The notes: generated from the letters alone by a model not told the origin. 64,000 nucleotides of DNA from Priestia megaterium NBRC 15308 = ATCC 14581 (GCF_000832985.1 NZ_CP009920.1:4396501-4460500), one strand, 5' to 3'. Positions 44,802 to 54,081 are shown, counted from the first letter of the stretch. Numbers and translations are program-made.

Positions 44802-45128
44802 TCAAGCAACTTTTGATGCAACGACGATTACTTTACCGTGATCTAATTCTTCTTCATAGCGTTCAGCTTCCGGCTGTGATAATCCTAATGAACGCATTTT
44901 GGCACGAAGCTCGTCTCCTCGAGAACGAAACACATTCGCAATCGCATCAAAAACACCTTGTTCAGAAAGACCGATATTGTTTGTATTTGTTGCAGCTGTT
45001 AAATCCTCGGAGCGATCTTGATGGTGTGCAAGTAAATAAACTTCGTCTTTTGTAAATCCTTCACGCAAAAATTGTTCGATTGTATCTTTTGCCTGTACGC
45101 CATTTTCAACTACTTTTACATTTACCAT
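44802..45128 (-). CDS. yflT: General stress protein, YflT family
   Basis: A 108-residue protein, started at MVNVKVVENG with AAGGAGG upstream; a longer frame to 45278 has no ribosome site. DEVYLLAHHQDRSEDLTAAT, then GVFDAIANVFRSRGDELR and AERYEEELDHGKVIVVA match YflT/general stress protein 17M. B. subtilis homologues belong to the SigB regulon; I could not find a clean SigB promoter here. Confidence 0.88.
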   Translation of the reverse strand: MVNVKVVENGVQAKDTIEQFLREGFTKDEVYLLAHHQDRSEDLTAATNTNNIGLSEQGVFDAIANVFRSRGDELRAKMRSLGLSQPEAERYEEELDHGKVIVVASKVA

Positions 45129-45532
45129 TTCAAAAAACCTCCTTGTATGATAGACAACTTTCTCGAATATGTTTAGTAATGAAGAGAAGTTTAAGTAACT
45201 TATCTCCTTGCTTTGTGTATACACGTTATTGGAAGTGATAAAACCTATTTCCAGAAATTGAGTTAAAAAGTCTAACATAGGAGGGGAAAGCGCTGTTGTT
45301 TTTAAGGAGAATCTGGGAAAGGATCAGCAGGAAGATGCTTTAGCAAGCCTAGCATTTCGCTTGCATAATTATTTTTATTTGTACGACAAATACTACTTTT
45401 TTGGTATGAAGTTTAAGCTACAGACGTACGCACATTTTTTGAAAAATCTCTCAATATAGGACAGGCACCCGTGCACATTCCTTTCTTTTTCATATACTGA
45501 TAGGGACAAAGAAAGAAGGAGATGATAGTAGA
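45129..45532. other. Spacer with a possible gene remnant
   Basis: No intact gene. On the plus strand from about 45278 to 45459 one frame encodes a protein-like stretch (DALASLAFRLHNYFYLYDKY) ending in TAG, but it has no usable start codon next to its AGGAGGGG. It may be a truncated relic. Confidence 0.35.
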
Positions 45533-45793
45533 ATGGGATGTTGCAAAAAGAGATTCCACAACTGTGAGGACCATCATCACAGCAGATGTTCTCGTAAGAA
45601 AAGATGTCACAAGCATGACGACTATGGTCACAGCAGATGCTCTTGCAAAAAAAGATGCCACAAGCATGATGACTACGACTATGGCCACAGCAAATGCTCT
45701 TGCGAGAAAAAATGCCATAAGCATGACGGGTATGAGAAAAAACATCATTGTGAAGACCACTGCGACAATGATTACCGCTTAATTGTTTTTTAA
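45533..45793 (+). CDS. Cys/His-rich repeat protein, probable spore-surface or metal-binding protein
   Basis: An 86-residue protein with GAAGGAG eleven bases before the ATG. It contains about 2.7 tandem repeats of a 17-19-residue unit (CHKHDDYGHSRCSCKKR, then a DY-extended copy), giving at least 13 Cys and 15 His. Such sequences bind metals or become cross-linked in spore coats. Because the DNA repeats, an overlapping frame from 45522 is also open, but its ATG abuts the ribosome site and its product has no such composition. It stands next to other spore-surface candidates. Confidence 0.65.
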   Translation: MGCCKKRFHNCEDHHHSRCSRKKRCHKHDDYGHSRCSCKKRCHKHDDYDYGHSKCSCEKKCHKHDGYEKKHHCEDHCDNDYRLIVF

Positions 45794-45822
45794 TATAAAA
45801 GTAAAAATGTAGGACAAATTCC

Positions 45823-45867
45823 AAAAAGCCTGTATCTTAAGTAAGGAATTAAGATACAGGCTTTTTT
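45823..45867. terminator. Bidirectional terminator
   Basis: AAAAAGCCTGTATCTTAA / TTAAGATACAGGCTTTTT stem between convergent genes. Confidence 0.92.
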
Positions 45868-45887
45868 CATACATAAAAAATAAAAGC

Positions 45888-46301
45888 TTAAGATGAAAGG
45901 CGTTCTTTTTGTTTTTCGTACACGGAAGTGGATTCATTCCACGTATAACGACCGTCTTGCAATTGAATGGTCGCGCTGAATGGACAGTCTATTGACGTTT
46001 CTGCGTCATCTAAACTGCTTTCAAGCAAACTTTTTTTGAATCGAAGTAAATCTTCTTTCGACGCAATTCGAAAAACCATTTCTAACGTAAGATCATCGTC
46101 CATTGCATTGTGTAATTGACTGATGCTTTTTCGGAATTCTTTATTATATTGAAGCATAATTTTAATGTCTGCTACGCAAGCAACACCAAACACATCTTTC
46201 ACAACAGACTCAACCGTTAACTGCGTTGTCGAAGCATACGTTGAAATATCACGCTGAGGATTTTCTAAATAATAAATCGTTTCTACAGGATGTCTCGTCA
46301 T
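45888..46301 (-). CDS. Hypothetical protein, 137 residues
   Basis: A soluble protein starting at the ATG at 46301 (AGAGG five bases upstream). Sequence features include TRHPVETIYYLENPQRD and LTLEMVFRIASKEDLLRFKK, and a C-terminal beta segment (SATIQLQDGRYTWNEST). I do not recognise the family. Confidence 0.65.
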   Translation of the reverse strand: MTRHPVETIYYLENPQRDISTYASTTQLTVESVVKDVFGVACVADIKIMLQYNKEFRKSISQLHNAMDDDLTLEMVFRIASKEDLLRFKKSLLESSLDDAETSIDCPFSATIQLQDGRYTWNESTSVYEKQKERLSS

Positions 46302-46377
46302 AAGCACCTCTTTCTTACTACTTATTATACAGGAAAAAAGGGCAAAACGGGGAAAAGAATTTTAGGAAGGGTTTACA

Positions 46378-46414
46378 TAAAAAATAAAAAAACCCTCTTA
46401 TTAAATAAGAGGGT
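46378..46414 (-). terminator. Terminator of the leader-protein gene 1
   Basis: ACCCTCTTATT / AATAAGAGGGT stem; seven Ts follow on the minus strand. Confidence 0.9.
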
Positions 46415-46431
46415 AATAAGTGTGATGGGAA

Positions 46432-46986
46432 TTAATAAAAATCTTTTTCAGAAAAACGCGACGAGACTTTTGCGACTGTGAGAGTGGCATTGATAGTAGT
46501 AGGTGGTCCGACTGCAGCTGTAACTGTAGCTGTAACTGTTACCGTATCGCCTCTTCTTAGATAACGAAGGAATGATGCTGTAGCTGTACCAGCAGTAGGA
46601 GTAATAGTTTGAGTGAAGCCTCCAGCGTTAATCGTATACGTAACAGTTGGGGCAACAGCAGCAGTAGAAGTGAAGAATGCTGTAAATGAAATAAAATACT
46701 CCCCTCTTTCTAAAACTTCTAGACCACCAGACACAACTCGTACGTTCTCACTTGGAGATAGAAGGTTCAGTGTTAGTGGAGTGGTTACTGGTACTCCTGC
46801 TCCTGCTCCTGCTACTGTGGTTGTACCTGTTACTGTGCCAAACGCAGGTCTATCATCAAAATCTGGTCTCTCACAATCATCGTCACAGCGTCTTTTGCAG
46901 TGATGTTTATGCCATTCATTATCACAGCGGCGTCTATACTCGTCGTCAGAACTACCTTTTAAATATTTTTTGTAATAATATGACAT
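46432..46986 (-). CDS. Putative exosporium/spore-surface protein with MSYY leader
   Basis: A 184-residue protein. The N-terminus MSYYYKKYLKGSSDDEYRRR is followed by a Cys/His/Asp-rich segment (CDNEWHKHHCKRRCDDDC), then a Thr/Val/Ala-rich beta domain (about 50-180) with the length and pattern of the TNF-like trimer domain of BclA-type exosporium proteins (SPSENVRVVSGGLEVLERGE, ISFTAFFT). There are no collagen-like GXX repeats. The leader is shared with the next gene. AAGGTGAGGTGAAAG precedes the ATG. Confidence 0.72.
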   Translation of the reverse strand: MSYYYKKYLKGSSDDEYRRRCDNEWHKHHCKRRCDDDCERPDFDDRPAFGTVTGTTTVAGAGAGVPVTTPLTLNLLSPSENVRVVSGGLEVLERGEYFISFTAFFTSTAAVAPTVTYTINAGGFTQTITPTAGTATASFLRYLRRGDTVTVTATVTAAVGPPTTINATLTVAKVSSRFSEKDFY

Positions 46987-47220
46987 GCTTTCACCTCACC
47001 TTGGATTTGAAGGTTTTCACCTTCTAGTATAGTAGATGCAGGAGGTGAGGGTTTTGCAATGGACAAGGGTTTAATAATATAAAATATATTTACAACATGA
47101 AGCCAATGGTAATTCTATATAGGTTAAAGATACTTTAATTCAAAAATATGTAAACTTTAAGTTGATAATCTAGGTATTCTATTTACATGGTTTTCTATTT
47201 ATGTAATCTTATTTATTTAT

Positions 47221-47248
47221 AAAAAATACCCCTGCTAAAGAGCAGGAG
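47221..47248 (-). terminator. Terminator of the leader-protein gene 2
   Basis: CCTGCT / AGCAGG stem; on the minus strand it is followed by a T-rich run. Confidence 0.7.
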
Positions 47249-47318
47249 CAAAATAGTTAGAAACTATTCTATAGCGGATATTAACAAGAAATTTGAAAAT
47301 ACTCTCTATATTTTTTAT

Positions 47319-48077
47319 TTACTCAGAGCCTAGTTCTAGAGCTGTGAATGTGTGGCTTGTTACATTGTCAGGGATAAGCGTAATACCAGATGCAGCAATT
47401 GTTTCAGCTGTAGGAGGAGTAGCGCCAAGGTCAAACAGTATAGAACCTTCTGGGAAAGGACCTAAATTAATAGTTAAAAAGTACTCATTTTCTCCCTTGT
47501 CTGGATCAGTATCTACCGCATGAATAGAAGTAGTAATTTGGCTAAATACAATACTGAGAAGGCCGCTTCCTAAAATTTGCAATCCGAAAATTCCACTTGT
47601 ATCAACTTTTTCAGAAATCAATACAGGTCTGGATGATTTGTTGCCTTTTCTCCAAATTCTAAAAGTTGCTGGAACAGCTATAGGAACAAAAATTCCAGAA
47701 GGTGATAAAAGACCTGTTAAAATAGTAAGGATTATTCCAAGTACATCACCTAAATCCTCTAGTGCAACACCTAAATCAAAAGCCGCAGGTTGCCAATTTA
47801 CTGTTGCATCTAATACTACTTGATCACAATAATCATCAACACAAACTTCTGTTGTTGCAATTGTGCTTGATAATAAATTAGGGCGAGCAGTTGTAGTAAC
47901 TGGTACTGATGGAGCTTGATCTACATCAAGTTCTAATTCTTTTCCATAGTGTTCATTCTTGTAATCATCAAACTTGCAGTGGTGTTTGTGTTCCTCTTTA
48001 CAATCCTCTTTACAATCCTCTTTACAATCATATTTCTTAGGATCGCCTTTAATATACTTTTTGTCATAATATGACAT
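47319..48077 (-). CDS. Putative spore-surface protein with MSYY leader, second paralogue
   Basis: A 252-residue protein opening MSYYDKKYIKGDPKKYDCKE with a short tandem KEDC repeat (CKEDCKEDCKEEHKHHC), then a domain unrelated to its neighbour's: VCVDDYCDQVVLDATVNWQP, a hydrophobic stretch (about 115-135) and a beta-rich C-terminal half. The shared leader with variable bodies suggests a sorting or cross-linking signal. GGAGGTGAAAG precedes the ATG. Confidence 0.7.
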   Translation of the reverse strand: MSYYDKKYIKGDPKKYDCKEDCKEDCKEEHKHHCKFDDYKNEHYGKELELDVDQAPSVPVTTTARPNLLSSTIATTEVCVDDYCDQVVLDATVNWQPAAFDLGVALEDLGDVLGIILTILTGLLSPSGIFVPIAVPATFRIWRKGNKSSRPVLISEKVDTSGIFGLQILGSGLLSIVFSQITTSIHAVDTDPDKGENEYFLTINLGPFPEGSILFDLGATPPTAETIAASGITLIPDNVTSHTFTALELGSE

Positions 48078-48234
48078 AAACTTTCACCTCCGAGTTATTT
48101 AAGAGGTTTTTTAAGCCTCTTGATATATATAATGCTAGAGCTCAATAAGATGGACTAGGTTACCGTCTAAAATTGTAAAAAAGGGCTTTTGGCTAGTCCT
48201 TCTAACTGATATTGTAGTGATGTCTCATAGTTAT

Positions 48235-48447
48235 TTAAAACTGCACTTTAATAAAATTTACAGAAGAAAGTGCAATCGATACACTTCGATTTTCTCTTTC
48301 ATAGCCTATTACGGTTTCTTCTAATTTAATCAACCCATTTTCAAAGTTTTTTAAAACACCTTCAAAAAGCGCATTGTCAGTAGCAACTTCCAAAGTCATT
48401 CCCATAGATTGCTGAAGCTGAGATTCTAACCTCCACGAAAAATTCAC
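48235..48447 (-). CDS. Small beta-barrel-like protein, DUF2642-like (second of pair)
   Basis: A 70-residue protein with a GTG start overlapping the previous stop (GTGA). The pattern QQSMGMTLEVATDNALFEGV ... ENGLIKLEE ... SIALSSVNFIKV is that of an Sm-like five-strand barrel as in DUF2642 spore-coat proteins. Assignment is by pattern only. Confidence 0.55.
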   Translation of the reverse strand: MNFSWRLESQLQQSMGMTLEVATDNALFEGVLKNFENGLIKLEETVIGYERENRSVSIALSSVNFIKVQF

Positions 48448-48692
48448 GATAATTCACCGTCTTTGTTAATAATAATCACTGAATGAATACTTGCTAATGG
48501 AATATACACAAAATCTTTTTCTGCCTGTTTTAATACCACATAATTCAAAGGGATTTTAATAACAGACCCAGTTTGTACTACTTCTCCCGTTATAGAACCA
48601 AAAGCGGTAACGATTTCTACATTTAAATTTATGGCTGTGATAAGCAATGCCCGAAATTCAGAACTTTCTTGTGCTGATAAAACTTGTGCCAT
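48444..48692 (-). CDS. Small beta-barrel-like protein, DUF2642-like (first of pair)
   Basis: An 82-residue protein with the same strand order as its partner: INLNVEIVTAFGSITGEVVQ, then IPLNYVVLKQ and FVYIPLASIHSVII. It is translationally coupled to the next gene by a four-base overlap. AAAGGAATG precedes the ATG. Probable spore-surface component by location; function unknown. Confidence 0.55.
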   Translation of the reverse strand: MAQVLSAQESSEFRALLITAINLNVEIVTAFGSITGEVVQTGSVIKIPLNYVVLKQAEKDFVYIPLASIHSVIIINKDGELS

Positions 48693-48830
48693 TCTAAACC
48701 ATTCCTTTCATTTTTAATCATACATTTCAACATATTCAAGAAGCCTTCTATTGACAGGGACAAACTTCCTATACTCCAAAAAAGGGCGGGATTTTAAGCA
48801 CATCATAAAAGATTCACGATTACTTGTCTC

Positions 48831-48857
48831 ACCTTTCATATGCGATTGCATATAGTA
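48831..48857 (+). promoter_or_regulatory. Candidate SigK promoter
   Basis: AC, a 16-base spacer, then CATATAGTA, matching the mother-cell SigK form AC-N16/17-CATANNNTA. The -10 is only 18 bases from the start codon, leaving a leader of about 12 bases that still includes GAGGTGA. It would place the glycosyltransferase operon late in sporulation. Confidence 0.5.
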
Positions 48858-48875
48858 AGGTGAGGTGAATATAAA

Positions 48876-49580
48876 ATGTTATATGAACGGACTTTAGGAC
48901 TAATTAGCGTAGTAATAACCTGTCATAATATCTCATCTTTTGTTAAAGAGTGTTTAGATGGTTTATTAAAACAAACGTATCGTAATATAGAAGTTATTTT
49001 AGTGAATGATGCATCTTCAGATGACACAAGTAGTGTAATAAAAGAGTGGATAGCGGAAAACGACCCTTCTTTTCATGTTGAAGTAATAGAGTTGCCCCGT
49101 AACGTCGGGTTTGCAGGTGCATCAACAATTGGCTATTTTTTAAGCAAAGGAGAATATATTGCGGTTCATGACGGTGATGATATATCTCATCCGGAACGGT
49201 TAGAAAAACAAGTATCTTATTTACAAAATCACCCCGAAATTGATGTGCTAGGGTCAAGCTATGCTTATTTTCATGATGGTAATTTTCAAGAATTCAAAAA
49301 AGAAAATTGGCTTCGATATGGAAAAAATATTCGCGAATTATATGCAAAAGGCGGACACTGCGTATGTCATGGAACGCTTCTGTTCCGAGGTGAAGTTTTT
49401 GACAAAATAGGAGGGCCAACGCGCAGAATCAAAGGCGCTGAAGACTATGAGTTTATTGCAAAGTGCTTAAATGCAAAGTTTAATGTAGAGAACTTACCTG
49501 ACGTTTTATACTATTATCGTTTTCATTCAAAACAGCGTTCTCAACAATTTTATAGAAAGGAAGCCGTAAAAGATGAGTAA
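48876..49580 (+). CDS. Glycosyltransferase family 2
   Basis: A 234-residue GT-A enzyme: LISVVITCHNISSFVKECLD, VNDASSDDT and the metal-binding AVHDGDDISHPERLEKQ. It lacks membrane segments, so it acts in the cytoplasm on a nucleotide-sugar donor. First gene of an operon with a GT4 enzyme and a pyruvyltransferase; overlaps the next gene by eight bases. AGGTGAGGTGA precedes the ATG. Confidence 0.9.
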   Translation: MLYERTLGLISVVITCHNISSFVKECLDGLLKQTYRNIEVILVNDASSDDTSSVIKEWIAENDPSFHVEVIELPRNVGFAGASTIGYFLSKGEYIAVHDGDDISHPERLEKQVSYLQNHPEIDVLGSSYAYFHDGNFQEFKKENWLRYGKNIRELYAKGGHCVCHGTLLFRGEVFDKIGGPTRRIKGAEDYEFIAKCLNAKFNVENLPDVLYYYRFHSKQRSQQFYRKEAVKDE

Positions 49581-50712
49581 TGAGTCTCTGCGTATACTAA
49601 TGGTTTTAGACAGCATCGAAGTAGGCGGCACGGAAACGCACGTATTTAGTTTAGCTAAAGAAATGCTTAGAAAAGGCATTCACATAGTCATTGCTGGAAA
49701 TAAAGGAAGAATGATCGATAAATTTCATGAATTAGGCTGTCCCATCTATGAAGTTGATTTTCCCTATACATTAAATGTAGAAGAAGAAAAAAGAAATGAG
49801 TTAATCAGCCAAGTTGAGCAAATTATTGAAAAAGAAACTATTTCTCTTGTTCATGCTCACCAAACTCCTTCAGCATACCTTACCTTTTCAGTTGCAAAAC
49901 AAAGAAAAATTCCCACTGTCTTCACAGTCCACGGCACGTACTACCCTAAAAGTGAATTACTCAAAGTAGTAGAATTAGCTTCAGCCACCATATGCGTTAG
50001 TCCTCCAGTCTACGAATATGTTCAAGAAGAAACATCTGCCCAGCCAATTTTAATTGCGAATGGAATTGACACGGAAGAATACAGTAATAGGGATGTGACG
50101 GAGTTAAAAGCTCAATTGAACATTCCTAAAGAAGCATTTGTTTTATTATACAGCAGTCGCATTAATTGGACGAAGGCTAATATTTGTATGATGCTGCTTC
50201 GGGCATGTAAAGATGTGAAGCTGTCAAAAGCTCCTCACCTTCACGTTGTGGTAGTAGGAGACGGTCCTCGCTTTAAAGATCTTCAAAATTTAACCGATTT
50301 AATTCATCGAACGTGTAAAGATTCGTTTATTCACCTTGTAGGTGAAAAACAAGATATGCAGCGCTATTATCCGATAGCGGACTGTGTGGTAGGAACAGGG
50401 CGAGTAGCGCTTGAAGCAATGGCTTGTACAAAGCCTGTGCTAGCCGTTGGCAATCACGGGTATTTTGGGTTGATAGATAAAAATGAGTACGACGATGCGT
50501 GGAATTACTATTTCGGAGATCATAATTCTCGCCAGGCGTGCAGTCGGTTTACGTTGGCTCGTGATTTGGGTACGATTATTGCTTCTTCTGAACAGCTTAA
50601 AAACATTGGAGTTCAGTCAAGAGAATGGATTTTAAATAAATTTGACGTAACAAAAGTAACGGAAGAATTGATAGAGTTATATCTTGATAAACTAAAGGAT
50701 GAGACAACATGA
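49573..50712 (+). CDS. Glycosyltransferase family 4
   Basis: A 379-residue GT-B enzyme. The N-terminal domain begins RILMVLDSIEVGGTETHVFS, and the C-terminal donor domain has SRINWTKANI, HVVVVGDGPRFKDL and the GT4 motif VGTGRVALEAMACTKPVLA (E at the usual EX7E site). It overlaps the genes on both sides, so translation is coupled. Confidence 0.92.
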   Translation: MSNESLRILMVLDSIEVGGTETHVFSLAKEMLRKGIHIVIAGNKGRMIDKFHELGCPIYEVDFPYTLNVEEEKRNELISQVEQIIEKETISLVHAHQTPSAYLTFSVAKQRKIPTVFTVHGTYYPKSELLKVVELASATICVSPPVYEYVQEETSAQPILIANGIDTEEYSNRDVTELKAQLNIPKEAFVLLYSSRINWTKANICMMLLRACKDVKLSKAPHLHVVVVGDGPRFKDLQNLTDLIHRTCKDSFIHLVGEKQDMQRYYPIADCVVGTGRVALEAMACTKPVLAVGNHGYFGLIDKNEYDDAWNYYFGDHNSRQACSRFTLARDLGTIIASSEQLKNIGVQSREWILNKFDVTKVTEELIELYLDKLKDETT

Positions 50713-51761
50713 AAAAAGTGCTGTATATAGGCTGGATTGGCTTTGGGAATTTAGGAGACGAACTGCTTTGGCATGTATTTAAAGAGCTGAGCGAACAGTA
50801 TTACAGTGAAGATGAAATTGAAGTCACTCCGTCTTTTCCAGGAGTTGATTTTAAAAACGTAGAGCCTTACGATACGGTAGTTTTAGGAGGAGGGTCGCTA
50901 TTACTACCTGGTTATCTTCAAGTCTTGCAAAAAGCAGCTGATTTAGGAAAAGATATTTTAATTTGGGGAAGCGGAATGGACTGGGTTGAAAAAGAACAGC
51001 TGGATAAAATGCTGGCTGGAGAAAACATTTCTTTAGGTAAGCTTTTTACTGAAAAAGATGGAGAACTAATGAAAGATGTTTTTAATCGCGTATCTTTTGC
51101 AGGAATAAGAGGGCCACTCGCTAAAAAAGCATTAGAAGCAATAGGAGTCGATTCTGAAAAAATACGTATTATTGGAGATCCTGGCTTGTTGTTAAATTCT
51201 AATAGTATGGTCGATAAAAAAGAAAAAATCATTGGCGTGAACTGGGGAACTACGTATAACCGTTTATATGGAGGCAATGAGCTAGCAGTTGAAGACGCTC
51301 TAGCAAGCGCGTGTAAAAAACTGATTCAACAAGGGTACAAAATAGCTATCTACCTTGTATGGGGAAGTGATAAAGCTTCGTGTCAAAGACTATTTGATAA
51401 AATTAACGATCCAGAACATGTGGTGTTTGACGAAAAATTGTATAAAGAACAAGAGCTAATGACTATTTTATCTCGTTACACTATGACCATTAATTTTAAG
51501 CTTCATGCGAATATTTTATCTTTAGCAGCAGGCGTTCCATGCGTGGCACTTGGATATCGTTTTAAAGTATTTGACTTAGCCTATTCTCTTGGTTTAGAAG
51601 AATGTGTGGTTTCCCCCGATTCTCTAACCTTAGAAAAAGATGTTCTGAGTCGAATAGCATATATTGAAACTAATTATGATGATATCTTGAGTCAGTATAA
51701 AGAAAATGAGAATTTATATAAGCCTTATTTAATAGAACCTTTTCAAAAGAAAATATTCTAA
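50709..51761 (+). CDS. Polysaccharide pyruvyl transferase family protein
   Basis: A 350-residue protein of the CsaB/GumL family: the N-terminus YIGWIGFGNLGDELLWHVF, VVLGGGSLLLPG, RGPLAKKALEAIGV, and the C-terminal NFKLHANILSLAAGVP. These enzymes add ketal pyruvate to surface glycans, which can anchor S-layer-type proteins; here a spore-surface glycan is a reasonable guess. ATGA overlap with the previous gene. Confidence 0.88.
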   Translation: MKKVLYIGWIGFGNLGDELLWHVFKELSEQYYSEDEIEVTPSFPGVDFKNVEPYDTVVLGGGSLLLPGYLQVLQKAADLGKDILIWGSGMDWVEKEQLDKMLAGENISLGKLFTEKDGELMKDVFNRVSFAGIRGPLAKKALEAIGVDSEKIRIIGDPGLLLNSNSMVDKKEKIIGVNWGTTYNRLYGGNELAVEDALASACKKLIQQGYKIAIYLVWGSDKASCQRLFDKINDPEHVVFDEKLYKEQELMTILSRYTMTINFKLHANILSLAAGVPCVALGYRFKVFDLAYSLGLEECVVSPDSLTLEKDVLSRIAYIETNYDDILSQYKENENLYKPYLIEPFQKKIF

Positions 51762-51764
51762 ACT

Positions 51765-51805
51765 GTAAAAAGCAAGTGTCTTTGTAAAGTACTTGCTTTT
51801 TACAT
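51765..51805 (+). terminator. Terminator of the glycan operon
   Basis: GTAAAAAGCAAGT / ACTTGCTTTTTAC arms around a 13-base loop. Confidence 0.8.
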
Positions 51806-51945
51806 TACATATATTTCTTCATGAAGTTATGCTAGAAATAACACAGCAGCTAATTTTTTGTTAGAATAGGAAGAGCAATTGTAATGTTTACCCTCAATCA
51901 ATCCCTCAACCACTATTTCTACTTATTTTAAAGGAGGACGCAATT

Positions 51946-54081
51946 TTGCAATTTGAACAAGCTTTAACACATTTACAGTCCTATTTTGGCTATGATTCGT
52001 TTCGAAAAGGACAGGAAGAGTCGATTCGTTATGTTTTAGAAGGGCACAATACCGCTTGTATTATGCCAACAGGAGGAGGGAAATCACTTTGTTATCAGAT
52101 TCCTTCATTGCTTTTAGAAGGTACAACATTAGTGATTTCTCCGTTGATTTCCTTGATGAAAGATCAAGTGGACACGCTGAACGCAGCTGGTATTCCCGCT
52201 ACGTATATTAACAGCTCGCTGACGCACACGGAGGTGCAGCAGCGCTTAGAAGAAGTAGCGCTCGGCGAATATAAGCTGCTTTATGTAGCGCCGGAACGAC
52301 TGGAGTCTCCACAATTTTTAGAACAGCTTCAAATGCTTCCTATCCCGCTTGTAGCGGTAGATGAAGCGCACTGTATTTCACAGTGGGGTCATGATTTTAG
52401 ACCGAGTTATTTGCGCATCAATGAACTGATCAGCAAGCTGTCTAACGCTCCGATTGTGATGGGGCTGACGGCTACGGCTACGCCTCAAGTGCGTGAAGAT
52501 ATTTGTCGAGCTCTTCATATTAACGAAGAGTACACGGTGATGACGGGGTTTGAACGTGAAAATTTATCGTTCGCTGTGGTAAAAGGCCAGGATCGAATCA
52601 GCTATATCGAGCAGTATATCCGTAAAAATAACCAAGAAGCAGGAATCATCTATGCCGCTACGCGTAAAGATGTTGAAGAGCTTCATGCTAGATTGCAAAA
52701 GTCAGGAGTTAACGTATCAAAATACCATGCTGGTATGAATGGGAACAGCCGTGATGAAGAGCAAAACCGCTTTCTGCAAGATGATGTGCAGGTAATGGTA
52801 GCCACGTCTGCCTTCGGAATGGGGATTGATAAATCGAATATTCGCTTTGTTCTGCACTATCAGCTTCCGAAAAATATGGAAAGTTATTATCAAGAAGCAG
52901 GCCGTGCTGGTCGTGACGGACTTCCAAGTGAGTGTATCGTGCTTTATTCACCTCAAGATATTCGCGTGCAGCGCTTTTTGATTGAACAGTCAACGTCGAA
53001 TCCTAAAAAGCAAATTCAAGATCTTGAAAAGTTGCAAAGTATGGTGAACTACTGTCATACAGAAGGCTGCTTGCAGGCGTATATTCTTCATTATTTTGGA
53101 GAAAGTGAAGCGCATGAGTGCGGCCGCTGCAGCAACTGTACGGATGATCGTGTGGAAATAGATGTAACGGTCGATACGCAAAAAGTATTATCTTGTATGA
53201 TTCGTATGGGCGAACGTTTCGGTAAAATGATGATTGCTCAAGTATTAACGGGTTCTCGAAATAAAAAAGTAGTTGATTTTGGTTTTGATAAACTGAAAAC
53301 GTACGGCGTCATGAGCGACCGGTCGGCTAAAGAAGTGAGCGATTTTATTGAGTATTTGATTTCAGAGCAGTTTATTTTAGTAGGACAAGGGTCATTTCCT
53401 ACTTTATCTGTAGCGGCCAAAGGAAAAGGCGTGCTTCTTGGGACGGAAAAAGTAATGAGAAAAGAACAAATGGAAGTGAAGCAAATTGTCCAAGATGACG
53501 AGCTGTTTGCTCATTTGCGTTCCGTTCGAAAGCAGCTAGCAGACGAAGCCGGCGTGCCTCCTTTTGTTATTTTTTCAGACGATACTCTTCATGATATGTG
53601 TGCGAAACTTCCAGTAACTTTTGAACAGTTCGCCACTGTAAAAGGAGTCGGAGAACAAAAACAAGAGCGGTACGGAGAACGATTCACGACTGAAATCAAA
53701 CAGTTTTGTGAAGAACATCCAGATCGAAAGCGAGAAGTTTCAGCGCCTGCTCCGAAAAAAGCAAGAGCGTCATCAAAAGAAGGTTCTCACTTAATGACGT
53801 ATGAGCTATTTCAGCAAGGGAAATCGTTAGATGAAATTGCTGCTGAACGTGAATTGAGCCGCATTACCATTGAAAATCATTTGTTTAAATGCGCAGAAGA
53901 AGAAAAAGAAATTGACTGGTCACCTTTTCTTTCAGATGAAGACGAACAGCTTATTTTAGAAGTTGCTTCCTCAGTAGGCGATGAAAAGTTAAAACCAATC
54001 AAAGAAAAATTGCCTGAAAATATCACTTATTTTATGATAAAAGTAGCGTTATTCAAACAAAAAATGAAGCAGCTGTCTTAA
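51946..54081 (+). CDS. recQ: ATP-dependent DNA helicase RecQ
   Basis: A 711-residue superfamily 2 helicase. TTG start with AAAGGAGG upstream. Walker A IMPTGGGKSLC (about 39-49), DEAH box LVAVDEAHCISQWGHDFRPS, motif VI QEAGRAGRDG, the RecQ zinc site (CHTEGCLQAYIL, CGRCSNC), the winged helix (RSAKEVSDFIEYLI), an HRDC domain (about 515-590) and a C-terminal helix-turn-helix region of the longer RecQ type. Acts in recombination repair. Confidence 0.96.
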   Translation: MQFEQALTHLQSYFGYDSFRKGQEESIRYVLEGHNTACIMPTGGGKSLCYQIPSLLLEGTTLVISPLISLMKDQVDTLNAAGIPATYINSSLTHTEVQQRLEEVALGEYKLLYVAPERLESPQFLEQLQMLPIPLVAVDEAHCISQWGHDFRPSYLRINELISKLSNAPIVMGLTATATPQVREDICRALHINEEYTVMTGFERENLSFAVVKGQDRISYIEQYIRKNNQEAGIIYAATRKDVEELHARLQKSGVNVSKYHAGMNGNSRDEEQNRFLQDDVQVMVATSAFGMGIDKSNIRFVLHYQLPKNMESYYQEAGRAGRDGLPSECIVLYSPQDIRVQRFLIEQSTSNPKKQIQDLEKLQSMVNYCHTEGCLQAYILHYFGESEAHECGRCSNCTDDRVEIDVTVDTQKVLSCMIRMGERFGKMMIAQVLTGSRNKKVVDFGFDKLKTYGVMSDRSAKEVSDFIEYLISEQFILVGQGSFPTLSVAAKGKGVLLGTEKVMRKEQMEVKQIVQDDELFAHLRSVRKQLADEAGVPPFVIFSDDTLHDMCAKLPVTFEQFATVKGVGEQKQERYGERFTTEIKQFCEEHPDRKREVSAPAPKKARASSKEGSHLMTYELFQQGKSLDEIAAERELSRITIENHLFKCAEEEKEIDWSPFLSDEDEQLILEVASSVGDEKLKPIKEKLPENITYFMIKVALFKQKMKQLS

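Noticed and set aside
45522-45782. Overlapping plus-strand frame rich in Thr/Ala/Met
   Set aside because: Its ATG abuts the ribosome site; openness follows from the DNA repeats of the Cys/His-rich gene.
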